NCBI GenBank assembly: GCA_030538155.1
Contig: JAUNUN010000034.1
Coordinates: forward strand, 1 to 32,242
DNA: 32,242 nt
Direction of reading: 5' to 3'
Source: a bacterium
GTDB taxonomy: Bacteria; Desulfobacterota; Desulfobulbia; Desulfobulbales; Desulfobulbaceae
In this document: positions 16,391 through 24,680 of the stretch, piece by piece
How positions within the stretch are numbered: position 1 is the first letter of the stretch
How the letters are laid out: every line of letters begins with the position of its first letter
Made by a program: the position numbers and the translations under genes
The notes under the pieces: generated by a model
The model's input: the letters and a program-made list of their open reading frames with translations, nothing else
Told to the model about the DNA's origin: nothing
Database searches by the model: none

Positions 16391-18106
16391 ATGAAAAAAA
16401 TGCAGTGTCCCATGGACAAAAACGGCTTGGGCGAGCCCTTATCCAGCAAAAACAATACCAAGGGCGCAGAGCCGAACATGACCTCCGCTGCCGGTGCGCC
16501 AGTGGAGAGCAACCAGGATTCCATGACCGTTGGCCCGCGCGGCCCCATGCTTCTGCAGGATGTGTGGTTTCTGGAAAAACTGGCCCATTTTGACCGCGAG
16601 GTCATTCCGGAGCGGCGCATGCATGCCAAGGGTTCGGGTGCGCATGGTGTGTTTACCGTTACCCACGACATCAGCCAGTACAGCAAGGCGAAAATCTTCT
16701 CGGAAATCGGCAAGAAAACCGAGATGTTCGCGCGTTTTTCCACTGTGGCCGGTGAGCGCGGCGCAGCCGATGCCGAGCGCGACATTCGCGGTTTTGCCCT
16801 CAAGTTCTACACCGAAGAGGGCAACTGGGACATGGTGGGCAACAATACGCCGGTCTTCTTCTTCCGCGACCCGCTTAAATTTCCGGACCTGAACCACGCA
16901 GTCAAGCGCGACCCGCGCACAAACCTGCGCAGCCCCAACACCAACTGGGATTTCTGGAGTTCCCTGCCGGAAACGCTCCATCAGGTGACCATCATCATGA
17001 GCGACCGGGGCATCCCCTCTTCCTACCGCTACATGCACGGGTTCAGCAGCCACGCCTACAGCATGATCAATGCAGACAACAAGCGGGTCTGGGTGAAATT
17101 CCACTTCCGCTCCCAGCAGGGCATCCTCAATCTGACCGATCAGGAGGCCGGCAAGGTGGTAGGCAATGACCGCGAAAGCCATCAGCGCGATCTGTACACC
17201 GCCATTGAGAAGGGACAGTTCCCCAAGTGGAAGATGTATATCCAGGTGATGAGCGAAGAGCAGGCTAAGGCTATGCCCTACAACCCCTTTGACCTCACCA
17301 AGGTGTGGTATAAAGACGAATATCCGCTCATCGAAGTAGGCGAGTTCGAACTGAACCGTAACCCGGCCAACTACTTTGCCGAGGTGGAGCAGGCAGCCTT
17401 TAACCCGGCCAATGTGGTGCCCGGCATCAGCTTTTCACCTGACCGCATGCTCCAGGGCCGCCTCTTTTCCTACGGCGATGCGCAGCGCTACCGCTTGGGT
17501 GTGAACCATCATCAAATTCCGGTCAATGCCCCGCGCGGGGTGAAATGTCCGCACAGCTACCACCGCGACGGTCAGATGCGAGTGGATGGCAACCTGGGCA
17601 GTGAGAACCACTACGAACCCAACAGCTACGGCAACTGGGGCGACCATATCAATCAGCTACAGCCGCCGGAAAAGACCGATGGTGATATCTACCGCTACGA
17701 TTTTCGTGAGGACGACCACGACTACTACAGCCAGCCGGGCAAGCTGTTCCGGGCCATGACCGCGGATCAGCAGCAGGTGCTCTTTGAAAACACGGCCCGC
17801 AACCTGGGCGATGCCACCCTGCAGATCAAGCACCGCTGGATCAACCACTGCTACCAGGCAGACAAGGCCTACGGCGAAGGCGTGGCCAAGACCCTGGACA
17901 TTGATCTGAAGGATGTAGATCTGAACCTGCCGCAGCGCACATCGCGCGAGGCCAACTACGAGGCCAACAACAAACATCCGGAACTGGACAAGCCCTCAAA
18001 GGATATCAGCAAGGAGCCGCCGAAAAAACACGGCGATATGGGCATTGACACCAATGCAGATCCCAAGACCTTGAGCGCGCCGGAGGATGACCCTTATTTG
18101 CTGTAA
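16391..18106 (+). CDS. katA: Monofunctional haem catalase
   Basis: 571 residues, somewhat longer than the usual 480-510 of small-subunit catalases because of an N-terminal extension and a charged C-terminal tail. The catalytic His is H78 in [10 protein letters not shown], the catalytic Asn is near 151 in [16 protein letters not shown], and the haem-ligand Tyr is near 361 in [14 protein letters not shown]. It converts hydrogen peroxide to water and oxygen in the cytosol; no signal peptide is seen. AGGAGACG precedes ATG 16391. It is a single-gene unit with its own promoter and terminator. Confidence 0.97.
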   Translation: MKKMQCPMDKNGLGEPLSSKNNTKGAEPNMTSAAGAPVESNQDSMTVGPRGPMLLQDVWFLEKLAHFDREVIPERRMHAKGSGAHGVFTVTHDISQYSKAKIFSEIGKKTEMFARFSTVAGERGAADAERDIRGFALKFYTEEGNWDMVGNNTPVFFFRDPLKFPDLNHAVKRDPRTNLRSPNTNWDFWSSLPETLHQVTIIMSDRGIPSSYRYMHGFSSHAYSMINADNKRVWVKFHFRSQQGILNLTDQEAGKVVGNDRESHQRDLYTAIEKGQFPKWKMYIQVMSEEQAKAMPYNPFDLTKVWYKDEYPLIEVGEFELNRNPANYFAEVEQAAFNPANVVPGISFSPDRMLQGRLFSYGDAQRYRLGVNHHQIPVNAPRGVKCPHSYHRDGQMRVDGNLGSENHYEPNSYGNWGDHINQLQPPEKTDGDIYRYDFREDDHDYYSQPGKLFRAMTADQQQVLFENTARNLGDATLQIKHRWINHCYQADKAYGEGVAKTLDIDLKDVDLNLPQRTSREANYEANNKHPELDKPSKDISKEPPKKHGDMGIDTNADPKTLSAPEDDPYLL

Positions 18107-18168
18107 GTGAAGCAGCAATCACGTGCCTCGAATTAGAGCGTGTGAGATGTACAAGGTAAAAAACAGAA

Positions 18169-18196
18169 ACGGGCCTGTAATCAGGCCCGTTTTTTT
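18169..18196 (+). terminator. Rho-independent terminator after catalase
   Basis: ACGGGCCTG pairs with CAGGCCCGT around TAAT, followed by a T run. Confidence 0.9.
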
Positions 18197-18312
18197 ATGC
18201 TTTGATACATGGTCATGCAACGTGCAAGCAATATGTCGTCCTAGCCATAGTGTTGCTCAGCCGGTGTGACTAACTGGATTGCGCCGTAGCGATGGCGATG
18301 CTCAATTACAAT

Positions 18313-18693
18313 TTATATACGTTCCTGCTCCACCCAGTCCTGAAAGCGATCCACCAGCCTTAGAAAATCCTGTACCGCCTGTTTGCCCGCATCGGTCAGC
18401 CAGGCACCGCCACCCCGCCGTCCGCCAACCTGTTTTTCGACAAGTGGTTCAGGCGCAAGCGCATTCATATCTTCAATGAGATGCCAAGCATGGCTGAAAC
18501 TCATTTTCATGGATCTGGCTGCAGCCGAAACTGAGCCGTGTTCCTCAACCCGCTGCAGCAGTACAATCCGGCCCCAAGAGAGATATGTTTTTCCCTCGCT
18601 CTCAACCCACAAACGCCCCTTGATCTGCAAGCCATTGCTCTGACGACTTGCGGCCAAGGCATTGCGTTCGTTTTCTTTTCGCACCTTCGGCAT
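18313..18693 (-). CDS. ModE-like winged-helix transcriptional regulator
   Basis: 126 residues from ATG 18693 (AGGA upstream). It is a stand-alone ModE N-terminal DNA-binding domain: ISWGRI-like LSWGRIVLLQRVEEHGSVSAAARSMKMSFSHAWHLIEDMN, then GGRRGGGAWLTDAGKQAV. There is no molybdate-binding MOP domain. Such short proteins occur next to molybdenum, tungsten or redox genes in sulfate reducers. It is divergent from the cytochrome gene, with 157 bp between, so it may regulate that gene; this is an inference. Confidence 0.85.
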   Translation of the reverse strand: MPKVRKENERNALAASRQSNGLQIKGRLWVESEGKTYLSWGRIVLLQRVEEHGSVSAAARSMKMSFSHAWHLIEDMNALAPEPLVEKQVGGRRGGGAWLTDAGKQAVQDFLRLVDRFQDWVEQERI

Positions 18694-18850
18694 AGAAAAT
18701 CCTCGTCTTCGGGATTTGAGCAAACGTGTTGCCGATATCCCCAAAATTGCCTTGCTTTTTCATTATTCTTTTATAAAGATAACGCTACATTTAACGGTAT
18801 CTCCACATCATTCAAAATAGGTACTTGGTTTGTACCTGGAGAGCAAGGCC

Positions 18851-20158
18851 ATGAAAAAACTGCGTAAACGAACACTGGCAAGTCTGGGGCTGGTGGGATC
18901 GCTTCTGCTTACGGCGGCGCACGCCGAAGAGCAAAAGGCGAAAACCATTGCCGAACTGGTCGCCAGGTACGATTCCTCGTCCTGTGTCGACTGCCACATG
19001 AAAGAGTATGACGAATGGAGCAGATCCCTGCATGCCCGCTCCATCTTTGGCCCGCTTGAGGTTGGCCGCACAGCGGCTACTTTCATCACTACCATAGAAA
19101 ACGGCCTCAAGGAATGGCCGTATTCCGGGGTAGAGATCCCGGAAGATGTGGGCGTTAAGCACCTAATGGTCTGCGCAAAATGCCACCTGCCCCAACTGCA
19201 GGATGCAGAAGACAGCGTGGCCCGGGAAATCGTGGAAAATCTCTATGCCTTTGCCGAAGACCCGCATGATGAGGAAATCCGGGACACCCTCACCTCGCTC
19301 AACATCAACTGCCTGGTCTGCCATAACCGCAACGCCATCACCCATAAATGGACAGACGGTTATCCGGATGCAAAAACCGTTTACGGCGCCAAGACCGGGC
19401 CGCACGCCGACCCGCTCTATCCCGCCATGAAGGAAAGCAAGATCATGGGGGAATCCATCCTCTGCGGTCAGTGCCACGGTTTGGGACCCAACCTTGAGTT
19501 GGACAACCCCACCCAGTGCGCAACCCTGTACGGTTCCCACCTCTTTGCCTATATTCCCGACGGCGGCACCCATACCTGCCAGGAATGCCACATGCGAAAA
19601 AGCGGCCTGGGCCACGATATGCAGGCCTACCGCTCGCCGGAAATGGTCAAGATGGCCCTTGATGTGGAGGTAGAGGCCAATGCATTTTCTTGGCGTGACG
19701 TCAACACCATGACGCCTGCGGCCCATTTGCTGGTGGAAATTACCAACAAGGCCGGCCATGCCATACCAGACGGCTGACCGACCCCAAACCGGGTGGCACT
19801 GTATGTGACCGCGAAAACACTGGATGGCAAGGTTTTTTATACCAACGAAAAAATATACATGCCCATTCCCCAACAGCTCGGGCGTGGACAGAAAATGGGC
19901 CGGGGGCCCTATGAGAAGAGCGGCCTGATCCATGATTCGGCCCTGCCGCCGCGCAAAACAACCAAGGAATCCTTCATGATTCCGGTCTACACGGAAAGCG
20001 AGCAAGAAGGAAAAGTGATCCGCACCCAGATTGCCCAGGATTTTGTCGTGGATGTGGAAATCTGGTATCTTCCTTACGGTAAAAAAGATGATCCCGGCAA
20101 TGCCCGGAAATGGTTCAGCATTACCAAAAATCTGCATCTTCCGGCTGACGAACAATAA
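18851..20158 (+). CDS. Exported five-haem c-type cytochrome with an in-frame TGA (candidate selenoprotein)
   Basis: Read through TGA 19775-19777, this gives 435 residues. A signal peptide (MKKLRKRTLASLGLVGSLLL, cleavage after AHA near 27) is followed by five CxxCH haem sites starting at C45, C108, C154, C205 and C243. The frame stops at codon 309 within GHAIPDG-TGA-PTPNRVALYV. It then continues 126 codons in the same frame to TAA 20156 with good codon use, a beta-rich domain and family-like text (NKAGHAIPDG and PNRVALYV belong to one motif). A SECIS-like hairpin follows the TGA. The simplest reading is selenocysteine at 309. A nonsense mutation (TGC or TGG to TGA) is the alternative. The protein would carry electrons in the periplasm. 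ATG 18851 has GGAGAG upstream; DUF169 follows after a terminator. Confidence 0.75.
19790..19813 (+). promoter_or_regulatory. Candidate bacterial SECIS hairpin of the cytochrome gene
   Basis: Starting 13 nt after the TGA, C90-G113, G91-C112, GGT(92-94)-ACC(108-110) and GCA(96-98)-TGT(104-106) pair (last three digits or two digits of 197xx/198xx), with G111 bulged and one G-G mismatch. The loop CTGTA (19799-19803) has its G 24 nt after the TGA. Position fits a bacterial SECIS, although the stem is irregular. Confidence 0.5.
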
Positions 20159-20184
20159 TCCCCCGTTTTTGCGCGACAGTCCGG

Positions 20185-20220
20185 CCGGGCAGGATGGTTT
20201 GCATCCTGCCCGGATTTTTG
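20185..20220 (+). terminator. Rho-independent terminator after the cytochrome gene
   Basis: CCGGGCAGGAT (20185-20195) pairs perfectly with ATCCTGCCCGG (20203-20213) and a T run follows. Its placement after TAA 20156, not after the internal TGA, supports the longer reading frame. Confidence 0.9.
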
Positions 20221-20252
20221 TTTCCTACAAAAACTCAACACCAGGAGTAACC

Positions 20253-21035
20253 ATGCAACTGAACTACCAGGCAACCCAGGATTTCCTCATGCGCGAGCTG
20301 CGGCTCATGACCGCGCCCGTTGCCATCAAGTACTTTTTTGATGAACAGGAGCTGGCAGCCTTTCGCAGCCGTGCATCCCACTATGTTCCGGTCAAACCAA
20401 TCACCTTCTGCCAGGCCGAGATCGGTGCGCGCATGGAGGGTCTTGCCGTGCTGGTCGAGGCAAAGAAGCTGGGGTGCAGCAATGCCCGCTTTGTCTTCGG
20501 CTGGAAGGAATTTGACGAGGCAGAGGTAAAGAGCCACATCAAATACTGCCGGGATATGGACCAAGCCAACCGCTTTGTGCAGGGCAAACCCCGTTTGCAA
20601 GGAGAAAGCCCCTTGCTGGCGGTGGCTGTAGCCCCCCTGGAAACAGTTGCATATCTCCCTGATATTATTCATTTTTATTGTGATAACATGCAGGCATATC
20701 ACCTCATCGGCGACTGGATGGCCGGCCAGGACGTGCACCCCTTCAGGCCCTCCCTTTCCATGAACTCCGCAGCCTGCGGCGGCAATGTCTTCAGCTATAA
20801 CAGCCAACAGGCCAATATGTTTTTGGCCTGCAGCGGCAGCTACAATTCCGGCAAGACCGAGCGGGGCGAGATCAACGTCTCCATCCCCTTTGATCACCTG
20901 CCGGGCATGATCGCACGCATGCAGAAGCGTATCGAAGAAAAGGGAGGCGTTGCCATTACCCGCTTGGGCAATCCCTTTCCAGGCGCGGACATCTGCAAGA
21001 ACTGCCCCTTGATTCATTTCAAAAAAGAAGACTGA
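20253..21035 (+). CDS. DUF169 family protein
   Basis: 260 residues from ATG 20253 (CAGGAG upstream). DUF169 features include APVAIKYF near the start, FCQAEIGARMEG, SMNSAACGGNVFSYNSQQANMFLACSGSYNSG and the C-terminal GNPFPGADICKNCPLIHF with a CxxC pair. The function of the family is unknown; it is common in sulfate reducers and methanogens and the conserved cysteines suggest a redox or metal role. It lies 95 bp after the cytochrome gene behind a terminator, so linkage is by position only. Confidence 0.88.
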   Translation: MQLNYQATQDFLMRELRLMTAPVAIKYFFDEQELAAFRSRASHYVPVKPITFCQAEIGARMEGLAVLVEAKKLGCSNARFVFGWKEFDEAEVKSHIKYCRDMDQANRFVQGKPRLQGESPLLAVAVAPLETVAYLPDIIHFYCDNMQAYHLIGDWMAGQDVHPFRPSLSMNSAACGGNVFSYNSQQANMFLACSGSYNSGKTERGEINVSIPFDHLPGMIARMQKRIEEKGGVAITRLGNPFPGADICKNCPLIHFKKED

Positions 21036-21114
21036 ACACAGCACGATTGCCTGCGCTGTCCGGTGCAGGCATCACCTCCCTGCACCATCACCCGTTTTCA
21101 GCCGGCCGCTTCTT

Positions 21115-21972
21115 TTAATAGATCTTACGCTTGCCGAAATTTGAGCCCAGCACATTGAAGCTGTCTTCCACAATAAAAAGCGCATCTTCATCGACCTCGA
21201 AAACAATGCTCTCCAGTTTTTTCAACTGGATGTTGTTGATGATGGTCATGATGATGTGCTTGTCCCTGCCGCTGTAGGCTCCCTGCGCCTTGAGATAGGT
21301 TGCACCCTGGTTGAGGTCGTCCTTGAATTGCTCGAAAATTTCCAGATGGTGGTCGCTGATGATATAGACCACCTTGCGCTGGTTAAAAAGCGAGAGCACA
21401 TGTTCAAGGGCTATGGAGCTGATGAACACCAGGATGATGGAGGCAATCAGCACATCCGGGCTGTAGTAGGATGAGGCTAGGCTGAAGAGGAGGACATTGG
21501 AAATAAGCGACACCTTGCCCACGCCGATATTGAAGCGGCTGTGCAGGATGACGGCAATGATGTCGAGCCCGCCTGCCGAACCAAGCGAGCGCAGGGTAAT
21601 GCCCGAGCCTATGCCGCAGATGATACCGCCGGCCACGGCCGCATAGACCTGCTGCTCTATGCGGAAGTTGAGCGGCAGCAGCAGGGTCATGAGTGTGACC
21701 GCCAGCACCCCGTAGAGGGTGTAGAAGAAAAAACGTCTGCTGACAAAGAACCAGCCCAGAATGAACAAGGGGATGTTGCAGACCAGGTACCAGAACGAGG
21801 GCGAAAAGCTGTGGCTCTCATAGTGGATGAGCAGGGCCAGGCCGTAGATGCCGCTGGTGATAAAGTTGTGATGGATGACCACGCCGTTGACCCCTGCGGA
21901 AAAGACCAGGGAGCCCACGGTGATGAGCAGGAGATTCCAGGGAACAGAGTTGGCAAGTTGCGCGCGTTTCAT
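21115..21972 (-). CDS. YitT family membrane protein (DUF161/DUF2179)
   Basis: 285 residues. There are five or six membrane segments in the first 200 residues, including GSLVFSAGVNGVVIHHNFITSGIYGLALLIHY and GGIICGIGSGITLRSLGSAGGLDIIAVIL. A cytosolic DUF2179 domain follows at the end (RKVVYIISDHHLEIFEQFKDDLNQGATYLKAQGAYSGRDKHIIMT). The biochemical role of the family is not settled. It is convergent with the DUF169 gene. Confidence 0.9.
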   Translation of the reverse strand: MKRAQLANSVPWNLLLITVGSLVFSAGVNGVVIHHNFITSGIYGLALLIHYESHSFSPSFWYLVCNIPLFILGWFFVSRRFFFYTLYGVLAVTLMTLLLPLNFRIEQQVYAAVAGGIICGIGSGITLRSLGSAGGLDIIAVILHSRFNIGVGKVSLISNVLLFSLASSYYSPDVLIASIILVFISSIALEHVLSLFNQRKVVYIISDHHLEIFEQFKDDLNQGATYLKAQGAYSGRDKHIIMTIINNIQLKKLESIVFEVDEDALFIVEDSFNVLGSNFGKRKIY

Positions 21973-22039
21973 AGAGTGCTATTTGCTTGAAGTGCTATTC
22001 GCTTGATAAAAAGCCGGTTGCTGCCGGTCCGGCATTATC

Positions 22040-22145
22040 CCATTTTCATATCAAAGCCCTACCTGCATCGGCTTCGGCAAATGCTCGCCTGTTTGATACA
22101 TTTCCGTTGCTCTGGAAACGGAATGAGCGCCGTCTGCCGGCAAAA
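22040..22145 (+). repeat. Dispersed repeat, copy A
   Basis: From CATATCAAAGCCCTACCTG through TCGGCTTCGGCAAATGCTCG it closely matches the reverse complement of 28840-28978, including a second similar block near TCTGGAAACGGA. Copy A is shorter, as if it had an internal deletion. Confidence 0.7.
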
Positions 22146-22164
22146 AATTGCAGTACCCAACAAT

Positions 22165-22196
22165 GAAAAAAGCCGGTGTGCACAGGCACACCGGCT
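22165..22196 (-). terminator. Rho-independent terminator of the ureohydrolase gene
   Basis: AGCCGGTGTGC pairs perfectly with GCACACCGGCT around a 4-nt loop; the A run at 22165-22171 is the U tract on the minus strand. Confidence 0.85.
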
Positions 22197-22218
22197 CTGC
22201 ATGCTGGATACTGACCTG

Positions 22219-23073
22219 TTAACGATTTTTCTGCAGAATGCTGATCAGTATCTTGCAGACCAATTTGGCTGCAAGCAGTTCGGCGGGCAGTCCGCCTGTA
22301 GCGGATGGGCACATGCCGCTTATGGAAAAACCGGTAATGATTTTTTCCCGGGCCGCCATGCGGATCAGGGCATTCAAGGTATACCAGTCCAGCCCGCCCG
22401 GCTCGGGCTTGGCCACGGCGGGCATGATGGCCGGATCCAGCACATCCAGGTGAATGGCGAGAAAGATCTTTTCGCCCAGCATGTCCAGGCCATCTGCAAT
22501 GGCGTTCAAACCGCTTGCATGGATGTCGCGGGCAAAGACCAGGCTGTCCGGGTTGATGGCATCGCACTCGGCCTTGCTCATGCTGCGGATGCCGGTATGT
22601 ACCACCACGCATTTTTCCCGTACCCGCGCCATGCAGTTGTTGTTATCGGCTTCTTCCGCAGAGCCGGAGCCATTGCCGCCGCCGACGTGCGGATGCGCCG
22701 CCAGATGCAGCACCGAGGCCGCCTGCTGCTCCTCGTTGGCAGCGCGCATCAGGCCAAGGCTACCCAAATGGCAGCCACCCACGGCCCCGACCACCAGTCC
22801 TTTCCTGAAATAGGGCGCACTGTGGCGGTAAATCTGCTCTGTGGCGCTTTGGGCATCGCCCTTGGGCCGCAGCATCTCAAGGCTTTGTATGCCAAGGGTG
22901 CTGAGGTCTGCGCCGGTTTCAGCGTCCCACAGGGAAAGCAGCTTTGAGGCCTCAAATATGGCCGTTGCCGACTTGCCCGCATCGGCAATGGCTTCGGCAT
23001 AGGCCAGGGGCAGGAGCACGGCCGCAGTTCCGGCTTGGCTTGCGTGCGTATCGGGCAGATTAAGAAAGTTCAT
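22219..23073 (-). CDS. Arginase/agmatinase-fold protein with lost metal ligands
   Basis: 284 residues from ATG 23073 (GGGGG upstream). The ureohydrolase fold is clear from VVGAVGGCHLGSLG, VVVHTGIRSMS, FARDIHASGL, AIHLDVLDPA, PEPGGLDWYTLNALIR and the GLPAELLAAKLV end. The active-site acids are mostly gone. GGDH is GGCH (C101, H102 kept), DAHxD is AAHPH (A125, H127 kept, H129), DxD is HLD (H208, D210 kept) and the late GFD is GFS. Active family members need these Asp residues to bind two manganese ions that hydrolyse guanidino groups. The reading frame is intact, so the protein is probably made but is non-enzymatic or uses another metal site. It precedes no polyamine gene here. Confidence 0.85.
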   Translation of the reverse strand: MNFLNLPDTHASQAGTAAVLLPLAYAEAIADAGKSATAIFEASKLLSLWDAETGADLSTLGIQSLEMLRPKGDAQSATEQIYRHSAPYFRKGLVVGAVGGCHLGSLGLMRAANEEQQAASVLHLAAHPHVGGGNGSGSAEEADNNNCMARVREKCVVVHTGIRSMSKAECDAINPDSLVFARDIHASGLNAIADGLDMLGEKIFLAIHLDVLDPAIMPAVAKPEPGGLDWYTLNALIRMAAREKIITGFSISGMCPSATGGLPAELLAAKLVCKILISILQKNR

Positions 23074-23139
23074 GGCTTGCCCCCAAAGTGCGCATGTTGC
23101 CGCCTGTGTGCAGATGTCGGCCACAGGCGGGCACCGTAC

Positions 23140-23373
23140 TTAGTCGTAATCTTCGTCAAAGTCGCTGTCGTCGTCATCCCCGTCCGGGTTGATGTCGTCG
23201 TCCAGCAGGGTCAGGCGGAGCGGGTCCAGTGAGCGTATCAGGTACTCGGCTTCGCAGTCGTTACAGTACACGATATCGTCTTCTTCACAGTCAAGGTCGA
23301 TAAAAATATCGCCGCTGCACACACTGCATTCTTCAACTAGTGCATCATCTTCGTCTCGGTCTAAATCCACCAT
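23140..23373 (-). CDS. Small acidic cysteine-rich CxxC protein
   Basis: 77 residues, very acidic, with C16-S-V-C19 and C37-N-D-C40 and a further C29, which resembles the CPXCG-type zinc-ribbon small proteins. The C-terminal third is almost all Asp. GAGGAAGAC lies before the ATG. It probably binds zinc; its role is unknown. It lies just upstream of the ureohydrolase gene on the same strand with a 66-bp gap and may share its transcript. Confidence 0.8.
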   Translation of the reverse strand: MVDLDRDEDDALVEECSVCSGDIFIDLDCEEDDIVYCNDCEAEYLIRSLDPLRLTLLDDDINPDGDDDDSDFDEDYD

Positions 23374-23656
23374 GTCTTCCTCATCTTCCTCACTCGGTCG
23401 GGCAGGCTGCCCGGTTCATTACTGTTCAACTGTTGCCAGCCACATGTGAGCGATGGAAATACACCCTATGCGCTCTGTCAACAAAAAACTGAAAGAATTG
23501 GTGGAGCGATCATTTTGCGGAAATTACTCACTATTTTACCGGGAGCCCGGAGCCGTGGGTGATACCTGTTGAAAGGCAATTTTCTTGTACCCGAAACGCA
23601 GGTTTCAATCGAGTGATAAAAGTGTTAAAAATATCGTATTTACATAAGTATACGTA

Positions 23657-24508
23657 TCAAATCTTAGGCTCAAGATGAAGTCGGGATTTCTCCAGACCGG
23701 CGCAGACCGGTTTCACTGCCTGGACATGTGCCGAAACCACGTATTCAGCTGCATTGATCTGCGGCGCCCATTCGCGGATAAAGGCGGCACTGCTCTCCTG
23801 CACCGTGATGCGAATGGCGGTAAAACCAATTTTTTCCAGGATATGCTGCAGCTCAACTGAGCTGATCGCCCCGGATATTCAGCAACTGTACAAGAAACCA
23901 TCGGCTCTGATGCTCGCGGGCATCTGTTTTCTGGCAATGATATCCGCTATGGCGATGCGGCCGCCGGGCTGCAACACGCGGTAGATCTCCCGATAAACCT
24001 GCTCTTTATCAGGAGCCAAATTGATCACGCAGTTGGACAGGACAACATCGATGCTCGCCGGCTCAAGCGGCAGCTGTTCAATCGGGGCCAGGCGAAACTC
24101 GATATTGGCAACTCCGTGTCCCTTCCTGTTTTTTTCCGCCCGTGCCACCATCTCGGGCGTCATATCCACACCAATAACAGAGCCGGATGGGCCCACTACC
24201 TCTGCGGCAAGAAAACAGTCGCCGCCGGCGCCACAGCCCAAGTCCAGCACCTTCTCACCAGGCTGCAGGGCCGCAAAAGAACAGGGATTGCCGCAACCCA
24301 AGCCAAGATTGGAACCGGCGGGCGCACTCGCCAGATCAAGGGGAGAATAACCGATCCGATCCGGCGCTATTTGAGTGATGCCGGTGATGCCGGCGGCTGG
24401 GCCGCAGCAGGACGGGGCACTGCCCTCTGCCTGCGCATTTCTGCCGGCAATCTCACCATAGCGCCGACGCAGCATTTGGGGGATTTCCTCTGGTTTCTGT
24501 TGCTTCAT
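23657..24508 (-). CDS. arsM: Arsenite methyltransferase ArsM with in-frame TGA (candidate selenoprotein)
   Basis: Read through the TGA at 23881-23879 this is 283 residues. The start ATG 24508 has AAGGAG six bases upstream. The methyltransferase domain has VLDLGCGAGGDCFLAAE (SAM loop), IGVDMTPEMV and VVLSNCVINLAPDKEQVYREIYRVLQPGGRIAIAD. The first frame ends at DGFLYSC; the TGA is codon 210 and the frame goes on 73 codons (ISGAISSVELQHILEKIGFT, FIREWAPQINAAEYVVSAHV) to TGA 23657. In ArsM the residue before the (I/V)xGA turn is the conserved arsenic-binding Cys, and the TGA falls exactly there. A SECIS-like hairpin follows. Either selenocysteine replaces that Cys, or the gene has a nonsense mutation. 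The enzyme methylates As(III) using SAM. It is divergent from a TDT exporter. Confidence 0.8.
23849..23864 (-). promoter_or_regulatory. Candidate bacterial SECIS hairpin of arsM
   Basis: On the minus strand, 14 nt after the TGA, CAGCTC pairs perfectly with GAGCTG around loop AGTT; the loop G is 22 nt after the TGA. This is the position and loop base expected of a bacterial SECIS. Confidence 0.6.
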
Positions 24509-24680
24509 TTTTGCTCCTTGGGTTAAACACGCAATTAAGCGGCAATGCCGGAAAAGCAGTACAATAAAATACAGCTTAAAAGTATCCAATCCATTTCATA
24601 AGGCCAGGATAGTTTTAAGTAAGGCTTTGAACAATATACCCGGGTATCCGGCCCGTTTTTCCAGTAAAAGGATTTCCTGC

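Noticed and set aside
16439..17182. Antisense frame of 247 codons in the catalase gene
   Set aside because: Shadow of a highly conserved catalase reading frame.
19163..20155. A 330-codon minus-strand frame across the cytochrome TGA, which might suggest a different gene there
   Set aside because: The plus strand has a signal peptide, five haem motifs and a terminator after the TAA; the antisense frame has none of these.
22003..22947. A 314-codon plus-strand frame opposite the ureohydrolase gene
   Set aside because: The minus-strand arginase fold is clear and has its own ribosome site and terminator; the plus frame starts inside the dispersed repeat.
23140..23373. Possibility that the Asp-rich small protein is a low-complexity artefact
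   Set aside because: Two spaced CxxC pairs, a good ribosome site and same-strand placement with the next gene support a real gene.
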